A DNA stretch of 5,141 nucleotides, from NCBI GenBank assembly GCA_943324415.2, contig CALPLN020000132.1, forward strand, positions 1 through 5,141, written 5' to 3'. The DNA comes from Sediminibacterium ginsengisoli. GTDB lineage: Bacteria > Bacteroidota > Bacteroidia > Chitinophagales > Chitinophagaceae. Every line of letters begins with the position of its first letter. Positions within the stretch are counted from its first letter, which is position 1. Both the position numbers and the translations under genes were made by a program. Below are positions 1-5,141 of the stretch, piece after piece. Under the pieces are notes generated by a model. The model was given only the letters and a program-made list of their open reading frames with translations. It did not search any database and was not told where the DNA came from.

Positions 1-84
1 CTATTTTAAAATGATAGCCACATTAAGTTTACTACAGCCTTACGGGGCAGTTCGCTTCATGTTACGGCATGAAAATTATGGACG

Positions 85-115
85 CAAATGTACAAAATCG
101 CCGTAAATTTGCCAA
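85..115 (-). promoter_or_regulatory. Putative leftward Bacteroidota-type promoter
   Basis: On the minus strand TACATTTG (85-92) matches the Bacteroidota -7 consensus TAnnTTTG. A TTG (113-115) stands 20 bases upstream, where the -33 element is expected. No start codon between here and position 1 opens a frame of more than a few codons. If the promoter is real, it therefore drives a leftward gene that starts beyond the left edge, divergent from ccmC. A 7-base inverted repeat (TTACGGC at 62-68, GCCGTAA at 100-106) brackets the -7 element. Called from consensus only. Confidence 0.4.
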
Positions 116-134
116 TATAAGATTTGCTCAAAAA

Positions 135-165
135 TTAGGCTGAGAATCTAAAAGCTGTAATTTTG
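135..165 (+). promoter_or_regulatory. Putative promoter of the ccmC-ccmD-gdh operon
   Basis: TAATTTTG (158-165) fits the TAnnTTTG -7 consensus of Bacteroidota. TTAG (135-138), an imperfect match to the TTTG -33 element, lies 19 bases upstream. Transcription would begin about 5-8 bases after the G, leaving a leader of roughly 40 bases before the ccmC ATG at 214. A second -7-like element, TAAATTTG, occurs at 104-111 but has no recognisable -33 partner. The leader has no Shine-Dalgarno sequence, which is normal in this phylum. Confidence 0.45.
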
Positions 166-213
166 CCAAACAGCCGTTAGTTTTAGAGCTAATCGATTAA
201 ATATTAAGAAGCT

Positions 214-894
214 ATGCTGCATAAAAAATGGTGGAAATTGTTGTCTTTTATTTTGCTTTTGTACACTTGTACCCATGGATTTTTGGTGAAAGTTCCTAAG
301 TTAGATGACCGTATGCAGGAGTCCATCCGCAATTTCTTCTTTCATGTTCCAATGTGGTTTGGCATGATGATTTTATTATTCGTTTCCTTGGTGTATTCCA
401 TTAAATATTTGAGGTCATCTAGTTTAGTACATGATATTTATGCGCAAGCTTATGCAGCGATGGGATTAACTTTTGGCATTCTAGGCATTATCACTGGTGC
501 TTTATGGGCAAACTATCAATGGGGAAGCCCTTGGGTAGGTGATCCAAAACAGAATGGAGCAGCTATCGCCTTACTGATTTATTTTGCCTACTTCGTTTTA
601 AGAGGAAGTTTAGTGGATGCAGAGAAAAAAGCAAGACTTTCTGCAGTCTACAATATCTTCTCCTTTTTCATGTTGTTTCCGACACTTTGGATTTTACCAA
701 GACTAACTGAATCGTTGCATCCTGGAGGACAGGGTAGCGATGGCAATCCAGGGATCAATGGTAAAGACATGTCCGCCAATATGCGTACTGTATTTTATCC
801 TGCAGTGATTGGGTGGACTTTATTAGGCGTTTGGATAACTACCTTGAAAATACGTGTTCAAATGATTCAATTAAAGAAAGACGGGCTCCTATAA
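214..894 (+). CDS. ccmC: Cytochrome c biogenesis protein CcmC (CcsA/CcmC heme-handling family)
   Basis: Integral membrane protein of the system I cytochrome c maturation pathway. In the family, CcmC holds heme at the outer face of the inner membrane and passes it to the chaperone CcmE. The 226 residues contain about six hydrophobic segments (roughly 8-27, 43-66, 78-100, 113-130, 140-161, 193-211). The tryptophan-rich heme motif is present at 103-112 as WGSPWVGDPK, followed by QNG. His44 (FFFHVP) before the second segment and His169 (SLHPGG) after the fifth are the likely heme-ligand histidines of the family. The motif has Gly109 directly before Asp-Pro-Lys, where many homologues have Trp. The length is near the usual size of stand-alone CcmC, far shorter than CcmF or CcsA fusions. 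It leads an operon with the ccmD-like gene 24 bases downstream. The ATG at 214 is chosen because it gives a short basic N-terminus right before the first membrane helix. Confidence 0.9.
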   Translation: MLHKKWWKLLSFILLLYTCTHGFLVKVPKLDDRMQESIRNFFFHVPMWFGMMILLFVSLVYSIKYLRSSSLVHDIYAQAYAAMGLTFGILGIITGALWANYQWGSPWVGDPKQNGAAIALLIYFAYFVLRGSLVDAEKKARLSAVYNIFSFFMLFPTLWILPRLTESLHPGGQGSDGNPGINGKDMSANMRTVFYPAVIGWTLLGVWITTLKIRVQMIQLKKDGLL

Positions 895-918
895 TTAAGC
901 AAATTCAAACATTAAAAT

Positions 919-1077
919 ATGTTCACCTTTTTACAAACACAACAAGCAGCAACACAAAGTATCCTATTACAGAATGGTAAAATATACCTAGTGATGGCAG
1001 TCGTATGCATCGTACTAATTGGTTTATTCGCTTATGTTACTTCAATTGATCAAAAAATTAAACAACTAGAAAAATAA
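919..1077 (+). CDS. ccmD: CcmD family small membrane protein
   Basis: A 52-residue protein that I translated directly. It starts MFTFLQTQQAATQ, continues with the charged step GKIYL (20-24), has one hydrophobic helix at about 22-41, and ends in a charged tail (SIDQKIKQLEK). This matches the small CcmD-family proteins found after ccmC in Bacteroidota: an N-terminal part with a GKIY-type entry into a single helix, then a short coiled-coil-like cytoplasmic tail. In system I, CcmD assists the CcmABC complex and release of heme-loaded CcmE. The position is diagnostic: 24 bases after ccmC and 6 bases before gdh, on the same strand. No signal-peptide cleavage site is evident; the N-terminus probably faces the periplasm. 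It is short enough that automated callers could omit it. Confidence 0.85.
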   Translation: MFTFLQTQQAATQSILLQNGKIYLVMAVVCIVLIGLFAYVTSIDQKIKQLEK

Positions 1078-1083
1078 AAGTAT

Positions 1084-2505
1084 ATGTCAACAACATCAGA
1101 GTACAGTTTTTTTCAGAGTGTAGAAAAAAGTTTCGACAAAGCATCAAAGTTCACTCAATGGGAGAATGGTTTATTAGAACAAATCAAAGCATGTAATAGT
1201 ATTTACAGCATGCGTTTTCCAGTAAAAATGGATGACGGCAGAATCGAAGTGATTGAAGCGTACAGAGTGCAACACTCTCAACATAAATCTCCATGTAAAG
1301 GTGGTATCCGCTTTAGCATGGCAGTGAATCAAGATGAAGTGATGGCATTGGCTGCATTGATGACCTATAAATGTGCCATCGTGAATGTGCCATTTGGTGG
1401 AGGTAAAGGAGGTATCAAAATTAGTCCTAGATCTTTGAGCCCTTATGAGTTAGAAAAAATCACAAGAAGATATACAGCTGAATTGGTGAAGAAAAACTTT
1501 ATTGGTCCTGGTATCGACGTTCCTGCTCCAGATTATGGAACAGGTGAGCGTGAGATGGCATGGATTGTAGATACCTACCAATCTTTGAAACCAGGTGAGA
1601 TTGATGCAGCTGGTTGTGTAACAGGTAAGCCTGTTTCATTGGGTGGGGTAAGAGGACGTAAAGAAGCAACAGGCTTGGGGGTGTTTTACGGAGTGAGAGA
1701 GGTTTGTTTGATGGAAGATGTGATGAAGAAATTAGGCTTGACAGTAGGTATTGAGAACAAACGTGTGATTGTTCAAGGCTTAGGTAATGTGGGTTATTTC
1801 TCTGCTAAGTTCTTTAGAACACATGGCGCTAAAGTAGTCGCTATTGCAGAATATGAAGGCGCAATTTACTGTGCAGATGGATTAGATGAAGAAGCAGTAT
1901 TCCAACACAGAAAAGCAACGGGCAGTATCTTGAATTTTCCTGGTGCAACCAATATCGAAAAGAGTTCGGATGCTTTAGAGATGGAATGTGATATTTTAAT
2001 CCCTGCAGCTTTAGAAAACGTGATTGATAAAAACAATGCACCTAATATCAAAGCAAAAATTATTGGTGAAGCAGCAAATGGTCCTTTGACTCCAGAAGCA
2101 GATGATATCTTGTCAAAGAAGGGTGTGTTGGTGATTCCAGATATGTACTTGAATGCAGGTGGTGTAACTGTATCTTATTTTGAGTGGTTGAAAAACTTAA
2201 GTCACGTAAGATATGGCCGTTTAGAAAAACGTTTCACTGAAAATGCGAATATCAATATCATCAATCAAATAGAAGAATTGACTGGCAAAAAAGTGAGTGC
2301 AACAGAAAGAGCAGTGATTGCGCATGGTCCAGATGAAATTGATTTAGTACATAGTGGATTAGAAGAAACAATGATCACTGCTACTAGAGAGATCATGGAG
2401 ATTTGGAATGCAAATCCAACTATTCCAGATATGAGAACTGCAGCTTATGTATGTGCTATCAACAAAGTAGCCACTTCTTATACAGAATTAGGTATTTTCC
2501 CTTAA
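1084..2505 (+). CDS. Glutamate dehydrogenase (Glu/Leu/Phe/Val dehydrogenase family)
   Basis: Cytoplasmic enzyme that interconverts glutamate and 2-oxoglutarate plus ammonia with NAD(P). All key residues are visible in 473 residues: Lys72 in CKGGIRF, Lys96 in MTYKCAIVNVPF, catalytic Lys108 in GGGKGG, and catalytic Asp150 in DVPAPDYGTG. The lysine spacing matches Clostridium symbiosum GDH (Lys89, Lys113, Lys125). Ser364 in NAGGVTVS corresponds to the serine that, with Lys72, binds the side-chain carboxylate of glutamate, which favours glutamate over leucine or phenylalanine. The Rossmann dinucleotide site is QGLGNVG at 231-237, with Glu256 at the end of the next strand; I cannot settle NAD versus NADP from this. 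It is somewhat longer than a typical ~450-residue bacterial GDH because of extra sequence around 375-430, which I believe is a normal subgroup feature. It begins 6 bases after the ccmD-like gene, so co-transcription is likely. A strong hairpin follows the stop. Confidence 0.93.
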   Translation: MSTTSEYSFFQSVEKSFDKASKFTQWENGLLEQIKACNSIYSMRFPVKMDDGRIEVIEAYRVQHSQHKSPCKGGIRFSMAVNQDEVMALAALMTYKCAIVNVPFGGGKGGIKISPRSLSPYELEKITRRYTAELVKKNFIGPGIDVPAPDYGTGEREMAWIVDTYQSLKPGEIDAAGCVTGKPVSLGGVRGRKEATGLGVFYGVREVCLMEDVMKKLGLTVGIENKRVIVQGLGNVGYFSAKFFRTHGAKVVAIAEYEGAIYCADGLDEEAVFQHRKATGSILNFPGATNIEKSSDALEMECDILIPAALENVIDKNNAPNIKAKIIGEAANGPLTPEADDILSKKGVLVIPDMYLNAGGVTVSYFEWLKNLSHVRYGRLEKRFTENANINIINQIEELTGKKVSATERAVIAHGPDEIDLVHSGLEETMITATREIMEIWNANPTIPDMRTAAYVCAINKVATSYTELGIFP

Positions 2506-2510
2506 TCGGA

Positions 2511-2957
2511 TTAAAGATGGGGGTCAACATAATTGGGGAAGTGATGCAATCGATGCAGCTTCCCCAATTTTATTTCTGCTCCAATCGTTTCATGTCCATT
2601 CGATGCAATTAAATAGGTAGCCTCTAATACTTGTTGGTATTGTAACAATTGAAGGATCGTTTTTTCATTCAGTGGCGTATTCGCTTCCTTGCATTCAATA
2701 ATCATCCAAGGATTTTCTGCACGATAAACTAGGATATCAAATCTTTTATTGAGCGTGCCTAATTGAATTGTTTTTTCAATCGCTATGAGTTCTGCAGGGT
2801 AGTTGCAAACTTGAATTAGGTATTGTAAAAGATGTTGTCTTACCCATTCTTCTGGTGTAAGCACCACCCATTTTTTTCTACAAGGATCAAAGATCTGGTC
2901 TTTGCCTTGCACTGATTGGACTTTAAAGTCATAAGTTGGAAAATCAACTAAAATCAT
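2511..2957 (-). CDS. Small PD-(D/E)XK nuclease-like protein, HsdR N-terminal domain type
   Basis: A 148-residue protein resembling the nuclease domain at the N-terminus of type I restriction subunit HsdR, without helicase domains. The expected residues appear in order: IFDPCRKKWVVLTPEEWVRQ (23-40) with Glu36/Glu37, Glu61, Asp74 in KRFDILVY, and Glu88-Cys-Lys90 in MIIECKE, forming the D...ExK metal site. QLLQY (103-107) then fits the QxxxY motif of the HsdR/RecB-type nucleases. The nuclease core is therefore apparently intact. Proteins annotated as 'type I restriction enzyme R N-terminal domain' of about this length are common single genes in Bacteroidota; their cellular role is not established to my knowledge. 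No hsdM, hsdS or helicase gene is in the window, so a restriction role is unsupported. It converges on gdh with a 5-base gap and diverges from amn. The ATG at 2957 gives the family-like N-terminus MILVDFPTYDF. Confidence 0.8.
   Translation of the reverse strand: MILVDFPTYDFKVQSVQGKDQIFDPCRKKWVVLTPEEWVRQHLLQYLIQVCNYPAELIAIEKTIQLGTLNKRFDILVYRAENPWMIIECKEANTPLNEKTILQLLQYQQVLEATYLIASNGHETIGAEIKLGKLHRLHHFPNYVDPHL
2531..2576 (+). terminator. Rho-independent terminator of the ccmC-ccmD-gdh operon, inside the opposing gene
   Basis: A perfect 11-base inverted repeat pairs AATTGGGGAAG (2531-2541) with CTTCCCCAATT (2559-2569). The 17-base loop can form an inner 4-bp TGCA/TGCA stem (2545-2548 with 2554-2557). 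On the plus strand the right arm runs into TTTTATTTC (2568-2576), so the element is oriented to terminate rightward transcription 26 bases after the gdh stop. On the minus strand no T-run follows, so leftward reading should not be stopped. The whole hairpin lies within codons of the leftward nuclease-like gene. Confidence 0.75.
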
Positions 2958-2975
2958 GGAATGAAAAAAAAATGG

Positions 2976-2983
2976 TATTTTTA
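2976..2983 (+). promoter_or_regulatory. Possible -7 element for amn
   Basis: TATTTTTA differs from TAnnTTTG only in the last base and sits 27 bases before the amn ATG at 3011, a plausible leader distance. No TTTG-like -33 element is visible at the right spacing. It is weak, but amn must have a promoter in this 53-base gap or inside the divergent gene, because its upstream neighbour points away. Confidence 0.25.
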
Positions 2984-2991
2984 CAAAATTA
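2984..2991 (-). promoter_or_regulatory. Putative -7 element for the nuclease-like gene
   Basis: On the minus strand TAATTTTG matches TAnnTTTG exactly and ends 26 bases before the ATG at 2957, giving a leader of about 20 bases. A TTTG lies upstream at a spacing of 26, longer than the usual 17-23, so the -33 element is uncertain. It overlaps the region where the rightward amn promoter must also lie. Confidence 0.4.
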
Positions 2992-3010
2992 TTAGATCAA
3001 AGATAGGCTT

Positions 3011-3781
3011 ATGAAAACAAAAGAAGAAATTGTAGAAAACTGGTTACCTAGATATACTGGAGCTAGTTTAGATCAATTTGGAAAATATATCCTATTGACT
3101 AATTTCAGCAATTATGTGAAGATGTTTGCAGAAAGACACCATGTAGAAGTTATAGGTAAGGATCGCCCAATGCAGTGTGCCACAGCAGAAGGAATTACGA
3201 TCATTAATTTTGGGATGGGAAGCCCAGGTGCGGCAACCATCATGGATTTATTAACAGCCATTCAACCCGAAGCCGTTTTGTTTTTAGGAAAATGTGGAGG
3301 TTTGAAAAAAAGAAATAAAGTAGGAGATTTAATCTTACCTATCGCCGCATTAAGAGGAGAGGGAACATCGAATGATTATTTCCCGCCAGAAGTACCGGCC
3401 CTTCCTGCTTTCGCTTTACAAAAAGCAATTTCAACAACCATTAGAGATAACAATGTGGATTATTGGACTGGAACGGTCTATACAACAAACCGCAGAGTTT
3501 GGGAGCATGACGAAGAATTTAAAGCCTACTTAACTAAAGTTAGGGCGTATGCGATTGATATGGAAACCGCTACTATTTTTACTGTAGGATTTTACAATAA
3601 GATTCCAACAGGAGCATTGTTATTGGTGAGTGATTCTCCAATGGTGCCAGAAGGGGTTAAGACAGAAGCTAGTGATAGTAAAGTGACTGCTGAATTTGTA
3701 GAGCGCCATTTGTCTATAGGCATTGAATCATTAAAGCAATTGATCAATGATGGCATGACGGTAAGACACTTGAAGTTCTAG
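3011..3781 (+). CDS. amn: AMP nucleosidase, short Bacteroidota form
   Basis: Nucleoside phosphorylase/hydrolase superfamily enzyme. AMP nucleosidase splits AMP into adenine and ribose 5-phosphate in the cytoplasm, affecting the adenylate pool. At 256 residues it matches the short AMN-like form and lacks the ~200-residue N-terminal regulatory domain of the ~480-residue E. coli enzyme. Visible family motifs are GMGSPGAATIMDLL (68-81) and GKCGGL (93-98) in the phosphate/ribose region. RGEGTS (115-120) leads into a DYFPPEVPALPAF loop. AIDMETATIF (181-190) carries the Met-Glu pair that contacts ribose, and SDSPM (207-211) has Asp208 as the likely purine-protonating acid. The gene stands alone: its upstream neighbour is divergent and ccmB converges on it with only 9 bases between stops. 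The exact substrate cannot be proved from motifs; a related purine nucleoside phosphorylase activity is the main alternative, though the RGEGTS loop favours AMN. Confidence 0.88.
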   Translation: MKTKEEIVENWLPRYTGASLDQFGKYILLTNFSNYVKMFAERHHVEVIGKDRPMQCATAEGITIINFGMGSPGAATIMDLLTAIQPEAVLFLGKCGGLKKRNKVGDLILPIAALRGEGTSNDYFPPEVPALPAFALQKAISTTIRDNNVDYWTGTVYTTNRRVWEHDEEFKAYLTKVRAYAIDMETATIFTVGFYNKIPTGALLLVSDSPMVPEGVKTEASDSKVTAEFVERHLSIGIESLKQLINDGMTVRHLKF

Positions 3782-3790
3782 TTTTTATGC

Positions 3791-4453
3791 CTAATCTTTC
3801 CAAAGAAAAGGGAAAAGAATGTAGGCTAGTGCCACAATCATGATGTCAAACCCAACTAATAATCCAACAAGTTGAGGTAATCCATTTTGCACAATGTCAG
3901 AGAAAGCGATATTCGCAATCTTCATCAACAAAAGTAGTTGAGGTATAATGAGTGGAAACCCTAAGATGGCCATAATGGCTGAGGGTTGTTGTGCTTTAGC
4001 AGCAATAGCAGCTAAAAAACTAAATACCAAACTCAAGCTAATGCCTCCCAAGCAGCTTAGTCCAAAGAATAAAAGAATATGGGTCAAAGGATTGCCAAGT
4101 AAAACCATGAATAGCATCAGACTCAATGCGCTCATAGCACACATCAGTAAACTGTTGAAAATCAATTTTGAAAATATAAAATTGACAGGGCTGACAATGG
4201 AATAAAAATAAAGCATTCTTCCTTTCCCTTCTTGTAAGAAACTTCTCGCCACCGCATTGATACAAATAAAAAGTAACGTGATCCAATAAAGCCCATTCCA
4301 TACTTTATCTTCTGGAAGCCCCATGGTCAAGTAAATCACAAAAGTAGTAGACGCTAAATAAATCAAGATGCCAAAAAAAGTATACTGCTGTCTCCATTCA
4401 AGCAATAAGTCTTTTTTTAAAAGCGTGGTGATATTTTTTAGTGATGCATTCAT
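3791..4453 (-). CDS. ccmB: Heme exporter protein CcmB (ABC transporter permease of cytochrome c maturation)
   Basis: Permease-type subunit of the CcmABC complex, whose ATP hydrolysis (by CcmA) drives release of heme-loaded CcmE from CcmC/CcmD. The 220 residues equal the usual CcmB length. A cytoplasmic N-terminus carries the family's KKDLLLEWRQQ segment (13-23). About six hydrophobic segments follow, near 25-45, 52-70, 92-118, 122-150, 155-177 and 190-214. The loop after the second, SFLQEGKGRMLYFYSIVSPV (71-90), matches the conserved CcmB cytoplasmic stretch, and the protein ends in a short charged tail (WKD). It starts 13 bases after the tdk stop on the same strand, so it is probably read from the tdk promoter. 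ccmA is not in the window. The unusual point is its separation from ccmC, which lies 2.9 kb away on the other strand. Confidence 0.88.
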   Translation of the reverse strand: MNASLKNITTLLKKDLLLEWRQQYTFFGILIYLASTTFVIYLTMGLPEDKVWNGLYWITLLFICINAVARSFLQEGKGRMLYFYSIVSPVNFIFSKLIFNSLLMCAMSALSLMLFMVLLGNPLTHILLFFGLSCLGGISLSLVFSFLAAIAAKAQQPSAIMAILGFPLIIPQLLLLMKIANIAFSDIVQNGLPQLVGLLVGFDIMIVALAYILFPFLWKD

Positions 4454-4466
4454 GAAGGGGATGGGC

Positions 4467-5030
4467 TTATTTTGCTGCGCAGATTCTACATCTAGGTTCG
4501 TAGTTGTTTTTTTCTCCTAATACGACAGTACCTTCTTCTTCACTGGTTCTGTGTGAGATATTGGCTAAATGGCCACATTGTACGCAGATGGCATGTAATT
4601 TAGTAATGAAATCAGCAATGGCTAAAAGTTGTGGCATAGATCCAAAAGGTTTGCCTAAATAATCCATGTCTAATCCAGCAACAATCACACGTTTTCCTTG
4701 CATGATTAATGTTTCACAAACACGCACTATCTCATCGTCAAAAAATTGCGCTTCATCAATACCCACTACATCTGCATGTTCAGCAAGCAATAAAATATTT
4801 CTTGCATGGTCAATTGGAATAGAGGGGATAGAGTTGGCATCATGGCTCACAACTTTCTCTCTATCGTATCTAGTATCTGTAGCAGGTTTATAGATTTCAA
4901 CTTTCAAATTCGCAATTCTTGCTCTTTTAAGTCTTCTAATTAATTCTTCGGTTTTGCCGCTAAACATACTCCCGCAAACCACTTCTAACCAGCCTCTTTT
5001 TTCTTTTGAAAAGTTTTGTTCAATAAACAT
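4467..5030 (-). CDS. tdk: Thymidine kinase (type II, zinc-containing)
   Basis: Phosphorylates thymidine to dTMP with ATP in the pyrimidine salvage pathway. With the start at the ATG at 5028-5030 the protein has 187 residues, normal for this class. It shows the P-loop GSMFSGKT (20-27), the DEAQFF motif (92-97) with catalytic Glu93, and two zinc-binding cysteine pairs, Cys149/Cys152 (CVQC) and Cys181/Cys184 (CRIC). The thymidine-contacting lid-side YEP lies at 177-179. The frame stays open upstream to a TTG at 5088-5090, which would add 20 residues. That TTG is the end of a TACTTTTG -7 element, however, and the ATG gives the MFIEQNF...GWLEVVCGSMFSGKT N-terminus usual in Bacteroidota homologues. 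It is followed 13 bases later by ccmB, probably in one transcript. Confidence 0.93.
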   Translation of the reverse strand: MFIEQNFSKEKRGWLEVVCGSMFSGKTEELIRRLKRARIANLKVEIYKPATDTRYDREKVVSHDANSIPSIPIDHARNILLLAEHADVVGIDEAQFFDDEIVRVCETLIMQGKRVIVAGLDMDYLGKPFGSMPQLLAIADFITKLHAICVQCGHLANISHRTSEEEGTVVLGEKNNYEPRCRICAAK

Positions 5031-5087
5031 AGACAATAATGCAATTTCTTTTTCGTTCTTAAATAAATCCTTATTCTTTAATTCCTT

Positions 5088-5095
5088 CAAAAGTA
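5088..5095 (-). promoter_or_regulatory. Putative -7 element of the tdk-ccmB operon
   Basis: Minus-strand TACTTTTG is an exact match to TAnnTTTG. Transcription would start near 5080 and give a leader of about 50 bases before the tdk ATG at 5030. No clear TTTG -33 element is seen 17-23 bases upstream. The element sits in the 74-base gap between tdk and the divergent gene at the right edge. Confidence 0.4.
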
Positions 5096-5104
5096 GACAT
5101 TCCT

Positions 5105-5141
5105 ATGGAAAGAGTTGCCGCTTTGGTTGAAAAATTAACCA
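5105..5141 (+). CDS. Start of an unidentified rightward gene, cut by the window edge
   Basis: An ATG at 5105-5107 opens a frame reading MERVAALVEKLT that runs off the right end after 12 codons. It is divergent from tdk, and the intergenic size and amphipathic start are consistent with a real gene. Twelve residues are too few to recognise a family. It could equally be a chance open frame. Confidence 0.4.
   Translation, partial: MERVAALVEKLT

Noticed and set aside
11..106. Short rightward open frame of 31 codons starting ATG ATA GCC
   Set aside because: It overlaps the leftward promoter-like element, has no recognisable protein character and ends in the -7-like repeat; most likely chance.
1841..2051. 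Two leftward open frames inside gdh
   Set aside because: They lie opposite the gdh Rossmann domain, which is clearly the coding strand; compositional shadows.
2543..2607. Three copies of GATGCA as a possible repeat array
   Set aside because: Six-base matches at irregular spacing within coding sequence; two of them are explained by the loop of the hairpin and repeated Leu-His codons.
2403..2612. Rightward open frame of 69 codons across the gdh/nuclease gene junction
   Set aside because: It overlaps the end of gdh in another frame and runs through the terminator hairpin and the antisense of the nuclease-like gene; the translation has no domain-like pattern.
2511..2957. Type I restriction-modification locus
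   Set aside because: Only the HsdR-N-like domain is present, at a typical stand-alone length, with housekeeping genes on both sides; nothing indicates a truncated hsdR.
3782..3820. Possible bidirectional terminator between amn and ccmB
   Set aside because: Only a 5-bp TTTCC/GGAAA stem (3797-3801 with 3811-3815) can form and no T-run follows on either strand, so it is not supported as a terminator.
3948..4301. Open frames in other frames across ccmB (one rightward, one leftward)
   Set aside because: CcmB accounts for this DNA with full length and family motifs; these frames show no membrane or domain logic of their own.
4666..4893. Rightward open frame opposite tdk
   Set aside because: It is antisense to the DEAQFF region of thymidine kinase and has low-complexity Ser/Thr composition; a shadow.

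Overview
The window looks like an ordinary core-genome stretch of a Bacteroidota bacterium, probably of the Chitinophagaceae (Sediminibacterium-like). This rests on the low G+C, the near absence of Shine-Dalgarno sequences, several TAnnTTTG -7 promoter elements (the Bacteroidota form), and protein variants typical of the phylum: a CcmD-family small protein after CcmC, the short form of AMP nucleosidase, and a stand-alone HsdR-N-like protein. The taxonomic call is inference from recalled family features, not from a search.

Layout. Positions 1-213 are non-coding and carry promoter-like elements pointing both ways. A rightward operon follows: ccmC (214-894), a 52-residue ccmD-family gene that is easy to miss (919-1077), and a glutamate dehydrogenase gene (1084-2505). 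The gaps are 24 and 6 bases. The operon runs head-on into a leftward gene for a small PD-(D/E)XK nuclease-like protein (2511-2957). A strong hairpin with a T-rich tail, best read as the terminator of the rightward operon, lies inside the 3' coding end of that opposing gene. A 53-base divergent promoter region then leads rightward into AMP nucleosidase (3011-3781). That gene converges on a leftward pair transcribed in the order tdk (5030-4467), ccmB (4453-3791). At the right edge a rightward gene may begin at 5105.

How the genes relate. CcmB and CcmC are membrane parts of the system I heme-handling pathway for cytochrome c maturation, and CcmD is their small accessory protein. Here ccmB and ccmC sit at opposite ends of the window on opposite strands. 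Thymidine kinase (dTMP salvage), AMP nucleosidase (AMP to adenine and ribose 5-phosphate) and glutamate dehydrogenase (nitrogen/carbon balance) are metabolic enzymes without an obvious shared pathway with cytochrome maturation. I found no mobile element, CRISPR array, RNA gene or clear novel system. The most notable points are the terminator embedded in an antisense coding region, the split ccm genes, the orphan nuclease-like protein, and the tdk start site.
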